From CALOCN01 sp942491735 (GTDB lineage: Bacteria > Eisenbacteria > RBG-16-71-46 > JABDJR01): DNA of 64,000 nucleotides. The notes under the pieces were generated by a model. The model was not told the origin of the DNA. It saw only the letters and a list, made by a program, of their open reading frames with translations, and made no database searches. Each line of letters begins with the position of its first letter. The first letter of the stretch is position 1. The DNA lies in assembly GCA_942491735.1 (NCBI GenBank), contig CALOCN010000001.1, positions 372,001 to 436,000 of the forward strand. Reading direction: 5' to 3'. The translations under genes were made by a program, and so were the position numbers. Below, one piece after another: positions 53,789-62,690 of the stretch.

Positions 53789-54970
53789 ATGTTCCGCTGC
53801 CTGCCCGGCGTACTGTGTCTTGCCCTGCTCCTGGTCTCCGCTCTTCCAAACCCCTCCCGGGCCGGAACCAAGGTCTACGAGGGAGAGGACGGCTCCTTCG
53901 TGGAAGTGGGGGGGCGGGTCCAACTCCAGTACCGCAATTTCCGTCCCTCGCGTGACGGCGCGGAGTCGGTGGACAACATGTTCTTCCGTCGTCTGCGTCC
54001 CTACCTCAAGGGATCGGTGACGAAGGACTGGGAGGGGATGATCCAGATCGACTTCGGCAAGTCGCTGGACTCCGACGAACTCGCGGTCAAGGATGCCTTT
54101 CTCAGGTACAAGGGCTTCTCGAACCCGTCCTTCGCGCTCACCTTCGGGAACATCAAGGGCTACTACTCCCGTGAGTTCCTCACCTCCTCCAAGAAGAACC
54201 AGCTGGTGGAGCGCACCTTCGTGGGGGATCATAATTTCGGCGGCTTCGATCGGGTGCTGGGCGTCCACTTCCTGGGCAGCACGGGAAGCGGCAAGGTCCA
54301 GGTCGGCCTTTCCGCCGGATCCGAGTCCCACGATCCCGGGGTCTTCACCATGGATTTCGACACCCCGGTCAACGACGCGGGGGACTGGAACCAGGGCTGG
54401 GGAGCGTCGGGCCGCGTGGATGTCTTCCCCATGGGAAAGACATCGTATGACCAGGGTGACTTCCACAGCGACACGTCACACATCCTGCTCGGTGTGGGCG
54501 CGTTCGGATGGAGCAACGACGGGGACAACAACCTGCACACGAACAAGGACGGTGGGTCCCTCAGCCAGAAGAAAGCGGATCTCAAGAGTGCCTATGGCGG
54601 GACGGCCGATGCCGGGTTCCGCGGGCACGGAATCTCCGCGGACGCCCAGGTCAACTTCACCCACGGCGAGACCGAGGTGGAGACGCTCACCGCGGGGCTC
54701 TACCGTGATGGGGCCACGGATCTGGTGTCCGCCGCCGTCGAGGGGGGGTACATGATCGTGCGCAAGCGACTGGAACTGGTGGTCGCCTACGACATGCTGG
54801 ACGCGTCCAACTTCATGCAGACCTGGAGCCGCGTCCATGCCGGCGCCAACCTGTTCATCGACAGGAACTATCTCAAGTTCCAGATCGAGTACTTCCGCTC
54901 CATGAATATCGAGGGAGTGGACGGAGCCGACGCGGACAACATCCTGGTGCAGGGGCAGTTCTACTTCTAG
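53789..54970 (+). CDS. phosphate-selective porin O/P family protein
   Basis: 393 aa. AAGGAGGGACGA precedes the ATG; a signal peptide ends NPSRAG. The mature protein is a 16-strand-type barrel of the OprO/OprP family: VEVGGRVQLQYRNF, FFRRLRPYLKGSVTKDWEG, DAFLRYKGF with GNIKGYYSREFLTSS, and the terminal YLKFQIEYFRS and VQGQFYF with a final Phe. Family members pass phosphate, polyphosphate or other anions across the outer membrane and are induced at low phosphate. The Pho box upstream supports that role here. Confidence 0.92.
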   Translation: MFRCLPGVLCLALLLVSALPNPSRAGTKVYEGEDGSFVEVGGRVQLQYRNFRPSRDGAESVDNMFFRRLRPYLKGSVTKDWEGMIQIDFGKSLDSDELAVKDAFLRYKGFSNPSFALTFGNIKGYYSREFLTSSKKNQLVERTFVGDHNFGGFDRVLGVHFLGSTGSGKVQVGLSAGSESHDPGVFTMDFDTPVNDAGDWNQGWGASGRVDVFPMGKTSYDQGDFHSDTSHILLGVGAFGWSNDGDNNLHTNKDGGSLSQKKADLKSAYGGTADAGFRGHGISADAQVNFTHGETEVETLTAGLYRDGATDLVSAAVEGGYMIVRKRLELVVAYDMLDASNFMQTWSRVHAGANLFIDRNYLKFQIEYFRSMNIEGVDGADADNILVQGQFYF

Positions 54971-54997
54971 TTCGAGCTTCGGGCCCCGGCAATGGAA

Positions 54998-55028
54998 AGG
55001 GGGCGGACCCGCTGGGTGTCCGCCCCCT
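54998..55028. terminator. bidirectional stem-loop terminator
   Basis: Perfect 11-bp stem AGGGGGCGGAC (54998-55008) / GTCCGCCCCCT (55018-55028), nine-base loop, followed by CTTTGTC on the plus strand and TTTCC on the minus strand, between convergent genes. Confidence 0.78.
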
Positions 55029-55057
55029 CTTTGTCGTCTACCGGTGCTGGCCCGGAT

Positions 55058-55552
55058 CTACTTGTCGCCGTCCTCGGCCGGTGCCTCGGGGGCAACCTCC
55101 AGGAGCGGCAGGTTGGTGGCAATCTGGACGTCGATCAGCATGTCGATCTGCCGGTCGATCTGCATGAACCGGGCCGCCATGGCCGAACCCAGGACCTTCT
55201 CGAACTTCTTGTACCAGTCCTTCTGGAGCTTCAGATCCGCCTCTTCCCCCTTGAAGACCCGGTCCATCAGCCCCTTGGCGACTTCGTCGGTCATGGAGTC
55301 GTACGCGTTGGCATAGTCCTCGATCAGGGTCAGCTTGGAGTCTCCCAGCTTGGACTTCTCCAACTGGTACTCGCGGTACACGGGCCAGAAGGCCTTGGCC
55401 GCGTCCTCTTCCATGGGAAGAGCCTCGGTCACGACCGCCTGACGCTGGGCCTGGATATCGGTGCGGAGGAGCTCGATGTAGGACTCCACCTGGGCCGAGG
55501 CAGTGCCGGCCATCATCAGGAGTCCGATGGACAGGAGAATGATTCGTTTCAT
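55058..55552 (-). CDS. exported helical protein of unknown function
   Basis: 164 aa. Sec signal ends GTASAQ. The mature part is almost all helix, rich in Lys/Glu/Asp, with AKAFWPVYREYQLEKSKLGD and MAARFMQIDRQIDMLIDVQI. It recalls small periplasmic Spy/CpxP-like chaperones and related sensor-type proteins, but lacks a clear LTxxQ motif. It is convergent with the porin and divergent from the DUF481 gene. Confidence 0.75.
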   Translation of the reverse strand: MKRIILLSIGLLMMAGTASAQVESYIELLRTDIQAQRQAVVTEALPMEEDAAKAFWPVYREYQLEKSKLGDSKLTLIEDYANAYDSMTDEVAKGLMDRVFKGEEADLKLQKDWYKKFEKVLGSAMAARFMQIDRQIDMLIDVQIATNLPLLEVAPEAPAEDGDK

Positions 55553-55636
55553 GACAAAAGCTTCCTTCTTTGCGGGTTAGGTGCGCAGGTCCCGGCGGCC
55601 GGCGCCGGGGCTTCTCGCCGCGCTCGGGGAGGATGA

Positions 55637-55642
55637 TATAGT
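55637..55642 (+). promoter_or_regulatory. -10-like box directly before the DUF481 gene
   Basis: TATAGT ends six bases before the GTG at 55649, so transcription could start at the start codon itself. Confidence 0.4.
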
Positions 55643-55648
55643 TTCGCC

Positions 55649-56734
55649 GTGCCGCAGTCACCCTCGCTCGATCCCTTTCCCGCCCCTGGTGTGAACCCAC
55701 GGTATCTGCTCCTACAGCTCCTGCTCCTGGCCTGCTCCCTGGTCATGGCCAGCCCTGTCTCCGCGGCCAAGACGGATGTCGTGGTATTCGAGAACGGGGA
55801 TCGCCTGACCGGCGAGGTCAAGGGGCTGGAGCGGGGGATGCTGAGCTTCAAGACCGACCCCACCGACAAGATCTCGGTCAAATGGACCGATGTCTGGCAT
55901 ATCAGTACCGATAGCTTTCTGGAGATCGAAACGGTGGGGGGGGAGAAGTACTTCGGGACGCTGGTCGCTCTGGCACGGCCACGGTTCGTGGGTTTGGTGG
56001 GGGTCATGGGCACCGATACCCTGGCCGTGTCCATGGTGGAAGTTGTTTTCATCACCCCCATCAAGAAGACCTTCTGGTCGCGGATCGACGGCAATATCGA
56101 CCTCGGATTCACCTATACGCAGTCGAGCAGCCTTATCCAGATGACCCTGAACGTGGGCGCATCCTACCGGGGAACCCACGCCCTGGTTTCCTCGGAGCTG
56201 AACTCCCAGGTCTCCAAGACCGAAGGGATCACCACGACCAACCGGCACGACCTGACCAATCGGTTGCAGTACTTTCTTCCCCACAAGTGGCTGGTCGGAG
56301 GCTCTCTGGCTTTCACCAAGAACGACCAGCTGGGAATCGATCTTCGCATCCAGTACCTGGGGATGGCCGGCTACTACCTGACCCAGAAGAACAGCATCCT
56401 GTGGTCGGCCAGCGGGGGTCTGGCTCTCTCCCAGGAAATCCCGACCGGGGGGACCGACTTCGATGCGAACCTGGAGGCCGCGCTCTCGACGGCATTCACC
56501 TGGTTCACCTACAACACGCCCAAGCGGGATGTGGAAATCTACCTGGCAATCTATCCCAACCTGACCACCCAGGGACGAATCCGAAGTGACCTCAGCGCCA
56601 AGATCCGCTGGGAAATGATCAAGGACTTCTACTTCGGTCTGACCCTGATCAACAACTACGACAACATGCCGCCGGCCGGAGGCACGGAGAAGAACGACCT
56701 CACCACCACGCTTTCGGTGGGCTATTCGTTCTGA
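55649..56734 (+). CDS. DUF481 outer-membrane protein
   Basis: 361 aa. Start at GTG 55649, possibly leaderless; GTG 55691 further in is an alternative. The signal region ends SPVSAAK. An N-terminal small-barrel part (VVVFENGDRLTGEVKGLERG) and then a DUF481 barrel (IDGNIDLGFTYTQSS, strands to the end VGYSF). Members such as E. coli YdiY are outer-membrane proteins of uncertain function, some linked to salt or acid response. The gap to the convergent barrel gene is 15 bases. Confidence 0.85.
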   Translation: MPQSPSLDPFPAPGVNPRYLLLQLLLLACSLVMASPVSAAKTDVVVFENGDRLTGEVKGLERGMLSFKTDPTDKISVKWTDVWHISTDSFLEIETVGGEKYFGTLVALARPRFVGLVGVMGTDTLAVSMVEVVFITPIKKTFWSRIDGNIDLGFTYTQSSSLIQMTLNVGASYRGTHALVSSELNSQVSKTEGITTTNRHDLTNRLQYFLPHKWLVGGSLAFTKNDQLGIDLRIQYLGMAGYYLTQKNSILWSASGGLALSQEIPTGGTDFDANLEAALSTAFTWFTYNTPKRDVEIYLAIYPNLTTQGRIRSDLSAKIRWEMIKDFYFGLTLINNYDNMPPAGGTEKNDLTTTLSVGYSF

Positions 56735-56749
56735 GCCGGTGGCTCCCCG

Positions 56750-57604
56750 CTAGCGGCCGAAGTTGAGGTTGAGCCCGAGCAGGAGCCCGTGCACGTTGCC
56801 GTTGAAGGCATAGGCCGCATCCCCGGCCTCGTCGTTGGCGTAGTCCGTGTCCTGGTAGCGATACTCCGCAAGGAGATCGACGAGGTCGGACACCCGCCAC
56901 ATGACGGTTCCGGCAACGCTCCACACGGTGCTGGACGAGACATCGAACCCACCGACATCGCCGCGGAAGAGCACTCCCCACCGGGGGCCGGTGTCCGCGT
57001 AGAATCGTACGCCGATCAGGGGATCAACCCAGTACTCGTCCACCTCGCGCCCAAGACTGGGTTCGCCCTGGAGCACCTGGATGTCCTGCTGTTGGAAGTT
57101 GGCCCGCAGCCCCCCGTAGAGCTCGAACGCCTGGAGGCCGCGCTTCCCGTTGACCGGGGTCAGCGACCCGAGATGCTCCCCGACCCGGTAGGCAAGCAGG
57201 ATGTCGACGAGGGTCATGTTCATCGTCTGGTCCACCGACGTGGAGTCGTTGACCACGGTGGGCAGATCCGGAACGTCGGACTGGACCGGAGTCGTCGTCT
57301 GCTTCAGGCGCACATAGCTGCCGTCGGCGATCAGCGTCCAACGCTTCTTGCCGATTTCGCCGTGCAGGGCACCGGCAAACTCCATCCGGTCGAAGAGGTC
57401 GTCGAGGGTGAAGTCGAGAGGGAAGGTCATGGGACCGGTAGTGGTGGTCGCGTCCACGCTGGCCAGCCAGACGCTCGGGGCCAGCCGCAACTGGAGGCGG
57501 TATGAATCCTCGGCCTGAGTTGCGTCCTGGGCCAGGCCCTCCGAGGACCCCATGGCGATGAAGAGGGCCGCTGCGGCGGCCAGGAAAACCCGTCCCGATA
57601 TCAT
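56750..57604 (-). CDS. outer-membrane beta-barrel protein
   Basis: 284 aa. GGAAGGAGG before the ATG; a signal peptide ends SEGLAQ. The mature sequence has amphipathic strands typical of small porins: YRLQLRLAPSVWLASVD, LFDRMEFAGALHGEIGKKRW, ELYGGLRANFQQQD, and the C-terminal LLGLNLNFGR. The penultimate strands end with GR, not an aromatic residue. It lies 90 bases after the FadL-like gene and may be its operon partner. Confidence 0.8.
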   Translation of the reverse strand: MISGRVFLAAAAALFIAMGSSEGLAQDATQAEDSYRLQLRLAPSVWLASVDATTTTGPMTFPLDFTLDDLFDRMEFAGALHGEIGKKRWTLIADGSYVRLKQTTTPVQSDVPDLPTVVNDSTSVDQTMNMTLVDILLAYRVGEHLGSLTPVNGKRGLQAFELYGGLRANFQQQDIQVLQGEPSLGREVDEYWVDPLIGVRFYADTGPRWGVLFRGDVGGFDVSSSTVWSVAGTVMWRVSDLVDLLAEYRYQDTDYANDEAGDAAYAFNGNVHGLLLGLNLNFGR

Positions 57605-57694
57605 GCTTGCCTCCTTCCGGGACATACCCGGCGGGGGCATCTTGAAGGCGTCGGAGGACGGCGTCAAGCGGTGGCTGGGAGGGCCGAGCCGCCC

Positions 57695-58990
57695 CTAGAG
57701 CGGGAACTCGAATCCCACGATGAATCGGAGGCGCTGATAGACGATGTCCGAACCCGAGGGGGGAGGATCGATCGCTTCGAAGGCGGCCATGGCGCTGCGA
57801 CCCCATGCGTAGTTCGCGGCCAGGGTGAGGTCGACGCTTGCCACATCGAAGGCGACACCGAGATTCACGTGGTAGATGTTCCAGGTCGCGACGGACACCG
57901 AGTTCGGCGTGTGCACGTAGGAGGAATAATCCGTGGCGAATCCGGCCACGGTGGAAAAGTGCTCGCTGAAGCGGTGCTCCACCCCGACTCCCGCATTGAA
58001 CAGGTTGCCCGCGGCGTAGGTGGCCGGCAGAGCCTCTTCCGGTACGAGAACGTTGATCTCGCTGACCGTTCCGAACCATTCCCCACTCAGGTGAACGTCG
58101 GTCTTTCCGAACCTGCGATAGACGCCCCCGGCAATGGAAACGGGGGACCGGAACCTGGCCGACAGCCCCTGTTCGTAGTCCATCCCGGCGGTTCCCGGCT
58201 GTCCCTCGCCGGTGAACGATCGCAGGGTCAGGATCGAGCCGTCCCCGAACAGGCTCAGGCTCGGGGTGGTTGCCGAGAACCCGAATGAGTAGCCGTGGTA
58301 GGCGAAGGAGATACCGAACTTCATGAGCGTGCGGGCGTTCCAGTAGGAGGTCTCCTTGATCGTGGTCCGATTGGCCACCGTCGAGTCCCGCTCGAACAGG
58401 GAGATGTTCTGGAGGCGGGTGCGCTGACCCCGATAGACCCCGTACCCGGTTGCCCCGAATCCGAAGGTCTCGCTAATGGGCAGGGACCAGGTCAGCCCGG
58501 CCCAGGTTTCATTGAGGCTCTGGTCGATCAGGAACTCTCCCCCGACCTCCACATCGGAGATCAGGCCTCCTCCGGGAGCGCTGATCCGGGCCTTGAAGTC
58601 CTGGCGGGTCAGGGCCGAATAGGCCCACTGGTTCCCCTCGACCAGGTCCCAGCTGAACGTACCGGCAAACATGGTGGGGGCGGGGCCGAAGGTGGTCGAG
58701 GACAATTCCAGGGCATTGATGGGGTCCGGATCCAGCCTCAGGTTCTGCAGCTCGAACGCCTTGGCGCTCAGGAGGAGCCCCGGCTTCTCCATGAGAGCGA
58801 GGGCGCCCGGGTTGTAGAATGTGGCGCTGAGGTCGGAGACGCTTCCCACCACGATGCCGGCGAGAAGTTGCCCACGGGTCCCGTAGTGCTGGGTCCAGTA
58901 GTTGGTGTCCTGGGCATGGAGGGGCGCGGCATGACCAAGCACGAGCGACGCTACGGCCATGACGAGTTGCAGGGGGGGTCGGATCCGCAT
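57695..58990 (-). CDS. FadL/OmpP1-like outer-membrane transport protein
   Basis: 431 aa. Signal peptide ends APLHAQ. The N-terminus, GQLLAGIVVGSVSDLSATFY then NPGALAL, follows the pattern of the FadL hatch region, in which an Asn-Pro-(A/G) segment plugs the pore; the rest forms a barrel of about 14 strands ending RLRFIVGFEFPL. FadL relatives move fatty acids and other hydrophobic compounds inward. The ligand is not known here. Confidence 0.82.
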   Translation of the reverse strand: MRIRPPLQLVMAVASLVLGHAAPLHAQDTNYWTQHYGTRGQLLAGIVVGSVSDLSATFYNPGALALMEKPGLLLSAKAFELQNLRLDPDPINALELSSTTFGPAPTMFAGTFSWDLVEGNQWAYSALTRQDFKARISAPGGGLISDVEVGGEFLIDQSLNETWAGLTWSLPISETFGFGATGYGVYRGQRTRLQNISLFERDSTVANRTTIKETSYWNARTLMKFGISFAYHGYSFGFSATTPSLSLFGDGSILTLRSFTGEGQPGTAGMDYEQGLSARFRSPVSIAGGVYRRFGKTDVHLSGEWFGTVSEINVLVPEEALPATYAAGNLFNAGVGVEHRFSEHFSTVAGFATDYSSYVHTPNSVSVATWNIYHVNLGVAFDVASVDLTLAANYAWGRSAMAAFEAIDPPPSGSDIVYQRLRFIVGFEFPL

Positions 58991-59052
58991 GGGTTCGGAT
59001 GATAAAGCCCTGGGGGGGCGGTCGCTACCCGCGCCGGTCGCTGCCCGGCTGC

Positions 59053-59058
59053 TAGACT
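59053..59058 (+). promoter_or_regulatory. -10-like box of the glutamate dehydrogenase gene
   Basis: TAGACT preceded by GGCTGC, 33 bases before the ATG; ACGGAGG lies between. Confidence 0.45.
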
Positions 59059-59085
59059 CGGCCGATACACCCCAACGGAGGTCCC

Positions 59086-60501
59086 ATGACCACGCACGAC
59101 GGTTCGACCTTTCTCGACAGCGTCAACCGGATGATCGACAAGAGTCTCGGCAAGGTGGACCTGTCCCCCGGGCTCTCCCAGGTCATCCGGCGCTGCCGAT
59201 CCGTGTACCACATGCGATTCCCGGTTCGCATTCGCGGCGAGTTCAAGGTGTTCGACGCCTGGCGGGCCAATCACAGCGAGCATCGCCTCCCCATGAAGGG
59301 GGGCATCCGGTTCGCCATGGACGTCAACCAGGAGGAGGTCGAGGCGCTGGCCAGCCTGATGACCTTCAAGTGCGCGGCTGTCGACGTGCCCTATGGCGGT
59401 GCCAAGGGGGGGCTTCGCATTGACCCGCGAAAGTACGAGCCCCGGGAACTCGAGGCGATCACCCGCCGGCTCACCATCGAACTCGACAAGGCCGGGTATA
59501 TCAACCCCAGCGTCAACGTGCCCGCCCCGGACATGGGTACCGGAGCGCGGGAGATGGGTTGGATGGCCACCACCTATCGCACCCTTCACCCCGAGGACAT
59601 CAACGCCGAGGCGTGTGTCACCGGCAAGCCGCTCGAGTTGGGCGGGATCCGGGGTCGGGTCGAGGCCACCGGCCGCGGTGTCCAGTACGCCTTGCAGGAG
59701 TTCTTCCGGCATCCGGACGACATGAAGCGGGCCGGTCTGGCGGGAGGGTTGGCCGGCAAGCGGATCGTGGTGCAGGGGCTGGGCAACGTGGGCTACCACG
59801 CGGCCAAGTTCCTCCAGGAGGAAGACGACGCCCGGATCATCGCGGTGATCGAGCGGGACGGGGCCATCGTCAACGAGAACGGTCTCGCCATCGAAGCGCT
59901 CAAAACACATCTGCAGGAGCAGGGGGGAGTGGCCGGATTCGCCGGGGGGGAGTACCTGTCCGACGGGGCCTCGGTCCTGGAGTACCCCTGCGACATCCTG
60001 ATCCCGGCCGCCATGGAGGGGCAGATCACCGCCGAGAATGCGCTCCGCATCCAGGCCCGTCTCATCATCGAGGCGGCCAACGGCCCGGTCACCTACGAGG
60101 GGGACCGGATCCTGCGGGAGGCGGGCCGGCTCATCATTCCCGACCTCTATGCCAACGCCGGCGGGGTGACCGTCTCCTACTTCGAGTGGACCAAGAACCT
60201 CTCCAAGATGCGGTTCGGGCGGCTGGAACGCCGCATGGTGGAGGCCCGTTCGCACGCCACCGTGGAAACCCTGCGGGCCATGACCGGCAAGGAGGTCCCG
60301 GAGGAGTTCGTTCAGGGCCTGCAGCGCGAGGCGGACGAACTGAACCTGGTCCGTTCCGGGCTGGATGACACCATGCGGACCGCCTACCAGCAGATCAGCG
60401 AGATCTGGCACGGCCGGGACGACATCGAGGATCTGCGGACCGCCGCCTATGTCTCGGCCATCCAGAAGATCGCCCGCTACTACTCCTACTACTCGCTCTG
60501 A
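59086..60501 (+). CDS. gdhA: Glu/Leu/Phe/Val dehydrogenase, probably glutamate dehydrogenase
   Basis: 471 aa. Converts glutamate to 2-oxoglutarate and ammonia, or the reverse. GGAGG before the ATG. Substrate-binding KGGIR (K71), catalytic lysine in VPYGGAKGG (K107) and the NAD(P) motif VVQGLGNVG. The C-terminal ANGPVTYEGDRIL and YANAGGVTVSYFEW are diagnostic. It carries a longer C-terminal helical tail than many relatives. Next to sucC-sucD-sucA it supplies 2-oxoglutarate for the step that follows. Coenzyme preference is not readable with certainty. Confidence 0.94.
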   Translation: MTTHDGSTFLDSVNRMIDKSLGKVDLSPGLSQVIRRCRSVYHMRFPVRIRGEFKVFDAWRANHSEHRLPMKGGIRFAMDVNQEEVEALASLMTFKCAAVDVPYGGAKGGLRIDPRKYEPRELEAITRRLTIELDKAGYINPSVNVPAPDMGTGAREMGWMATTYRTLHPEDINAEACVTGKPLELGGIRGRVEATGRGVQYALQEFFRHPDDMKRAGLAGGLAGKRIVVQGLGNVGYHAAKFLQEEDDARIIAVIERDGAIVNENGLAIEALKTHLQEQGGVAGFAGGEYLSDGASVLEYPCDILIPAAMEGQITAENALRIQARLIIEAANGPVTYEGDRILREAGRLIIPDLYANAGGVTVSYFEWTKNLSKMRFGRLERRMVEARSHATVETLRAMTGKEVPEEFVQGLQREADELNLVRSGLDDTMRTAYQQISEIWHGRDDIEDLRTAAYVSAIQKIARYYSYYSL

Positions 60502-60564
60502 GAGCAACAGGGGCGTTGGCCGGGAGGGCTCCGGTTGCCGCTCCAAACCGGCGTCGGGATGCCG

Positions 60565-60570
60565 TACACT
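60565..60570 (+). promoter_or_regulatory. -10-like box of the sucC-sucD-sucA operon
   Basis: TACACT, giving a leader of about 45 bases before the ATG at 60621. Confidence 0.4.
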
Positions 60571-60620
60571 CTACCGCCCGCACCCATGGCGGGGGGCGGA
60601 CGGAAAGGACACGCATTCCC

Positions 60621-61790
60621 ATGAATATCCACGAATACCAGGCGAAAGCGCTGTTTCGCCGGTTCGGCGTGGCGGTCCCCGAGGGCAAACTCGCGGTGAC
60701 TGCCGAGGAGGCGCAGGCGGCCGCCGGCGAGTTGGGCGGTTCGGTCGCGGTCATCAAGGCCCAGGTGCACGCGGGGGGTCGCGGCAAGGCGGGCGGCATC
60801 AAGTTGGCCAGGACCCCGGAGGAGGCACGCGAGGCGGCCGAGGCCATCCTGGGCATGACCCTGATCAGCAAGCAGACCGGCCCCGAGGGGCGGCTGGTGC
60901 GCAAGGTCTATGTCGAAGCGGGCTCCGACATCAAGCGGGAGCTCTACCTGGCCATCACCCTGGACCGGGAGACCGAGTCCTTCGCGATCATCGCCTCCAC
61001 CGAGGGGGGCATGGATATCGAGGAGGTCGCGGAATCGACTCCCGAGAAGATCCACACCACCTTCGTGGACCCCAACATCGGGCTGTCCCCCTATCAGTCC
61101 CGGGCCATCGGCTACGGGATGGGTTTCACCCCGGATCAGGTCAAGCAGTTCGTGGGCTTCCTGGGCGGGCTCTACAGGCTCTTCGTGGAGAAGGACTGTT
61201 CCCTGCTCGAGATCAACCCCCTGGTGGTGACCGGCGAGGGGGATCTGTTCGCCCTGGACGGCAAGGTCAACTTCGACGACAACGCCCTGTTTCGGCATCC
61301 GGACATCGCCCAGCTACGGGACATGGACGAGGAAGATCCCCTGGAGCGCGCGGCCAAGGAGATGGACTTCTCCTACGTGGCGCTGGACGGCAGCATCGGC
61401 TGCATGGTCAACGGAGCGGGACTCGCCATGGCGACCCTCGACATGATCAGCATTGCCGGGGGTTCGCCGGCAAACTTCCTCGACGTGGGCGGGGATGCGG
61501 ATGAGAAGCGGATCGAGAACGCCTTCAAGCTGGTGCTCTCCGACAAGCAGGTGAAGGCGATTCTCATCAATATCTTCGGTGGCATCGTCCGCTGCGATCT
61601 CATTGCCCAGGGCGTGGTCCAGGCCAGCCGGTCGGTGGGGGTCACGGTGCCCCTGGTGGTGCGTCTGCAGGGCAACAACGCGGTCGAGGGGCGCAGGATC
61701 CTCGCCGAATCGGGTCTTGGCATCATCCCTGCCGAAACCCTGCCGGAGGCCGCCGAGAAGGCGGTTGCATCGGCCAAGGGAGGGAACTGA
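60621..61790 (+). CDS. sucC: succinyl-CoA ligase beta subunit
   Basis: 389 aa, the normal length. With SucD it makes succinate and ATP or GTP from succinyl-CoA. Starts with the family MNIHEYQAKALFRRFGV, then the ATP-grasp part KAQVHAGGRGKAGGI, SLLEINPLVV and the C-terminal CoA-ligase part NIFGGIVRCD. AAAGGA precedes the ATG. Three bases separate its stop from sucD. Confidence 0.98.
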   Translation: MNIHEYQAKALFRRFGVAVPEGKLAVTAEEAQAAAGELGGSVAVIKAQVHAGGRGKAGGIKLARTPEEAREAAEAILGMTLISKQTGPEGRLVRKVYVEAGSDIKRELYLAITLDRETESFAIIASTEGGMDIEEVAESTPEKIHTTFVDPNIGLSPYQSRAIGYGMGFTPDQVKQFVGFLGGLYRLFVEKDCSLLEINPLVVTGEGDLFALDGKVNFDDNALFRHPDIAQLRDMDEEDPLERAAKEMDFSYVALDGSIGCMVNGAGLAMATLDMISIAGGSPANFLDVGGDADEKRIENAFKLVLSDKQVKAILINIFGGIVRCDLIAQGVVQASRSVGVTVPLVVRLQGNNAVEGRRILAESGLGIIPAETLPEAAEKAVASAKGGN

Positions 61791-61793
61791 GTC

Positions 61794-62681
61794 ATGGCAA
61801 TCCTGTGTGACCGCAATACCCGGCTTCTCGTCCAGGGCATGGGACGGGTGGGTCGTTACCACGCCGGTATCTCCCGCGACTACGGAACGCCGGTGGTCGC
61901 CGGCGTGCACCCCGGCAAGGGGGGGCAGACCCTCGACGAGGTGCCCATTTTCAACACCGTGGCCCAGGCCGTGGCCGAGACCGGCGCCAATGCCTCGGTG
62001 ATTTTTGTCCCGCCCGCCGGCGCCGCGGACGCGATCATGGAGGCTGCGGCCTCCGTGCTACCCCTGGTGGTGGCCATCACCGAGGGCATCCCGGCCAACG
62101 ACATGGCCAAGGCCAAACGGGCCATCGCCGGCAGCGGCACCCGTCTGCTGGGCCCCAACTGTCCCGGCGTGGTGACGCCGGAGCAGTGCCGGATCGGGAT
62201 CATGCCCGCGAGGCAGATCACCCGTCCCGGAAACGTGGGGGTGGTTTCGCGTTCCGGAACGCTCACCTACGAGGCGGTGCATCAGCTCACCCTGCTGGGG
62301 ATCGGCCAGTCCACCTGTGTGGGCATCGGTGGTGATCCGGTGATCGGGACCCAGTTCATCGATGCCCTCGCCCTGTTCGAGAAGGATCCCGAGACCGCGG
62401 CGGTGGTCATGATCGGGGAGATCGGGGGGAGCGCGGAAGAGGATGCGGCCGCCTTCGTCAGGGACCACATGACCACTCCCGTGATCGGGTTCATTGCCGG
62501 GCAGAACGCCCCGCCCGGGAAGCGCATGGGACACGCCGGTGCGATCATCGCCGGGGGCAAGGGCAAGGCGTCCGACAAGATCGCGGCGTTCGAGGCGGCC
62601 GGCATCCCGGTCTCCCTGTCGCCCGGAGACATCGGTATTACTCTGGCTCGTCACGTACCGCAGTTGGCGACCAGCGGCTAA
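61794..62681 (+). CDS. sucD: succinyl-CoA ligase alpha subunit
   Basis: 295 aa. Carries the phosphorylated histidine (H247 in KRMGHAGAI) and the CoA-binding Rossmann domain. The N-terminal loop is VQGMGRVGRYH where most SucD proteins have QGxTGxxGxxH, so the loop is one residue shorter and lacks the Thr; the downstream PGKGG is kept. Other marks are PNCPGVVTPEQ and GEIGGSAEEDAA. Probably functional. AGGGAA precedes the ATG. Confidence 0.96.
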   Translation: MAILCDRNTRLLVQGMGRVGRYHAGISRDYGTPVVAGVHPGKGGQTLDEVPIFNTVAQAVAETGANASVIFVPPAGAADAIMEAAASVLPLVVAITEGIPANDMAKAKRAIAGSGTRLLGPNCPGVVTPEQCRIGIMPARQITRPGNVGVVSRSGTLTYEAVHQLTLLGIGQSTCVGIGGDPVIGTQFIDALALFEKDPETAAVVMIGEIGGSAEEDAAAFVRDHMTTPVIGFIAGQNAPPGKRMGHAGAIIAGGKGKASDKIAAFEAAGIPVSLSPGDIGITLARHVPQLATSG

Positions 62682-62690
62682 GGAAGTCCT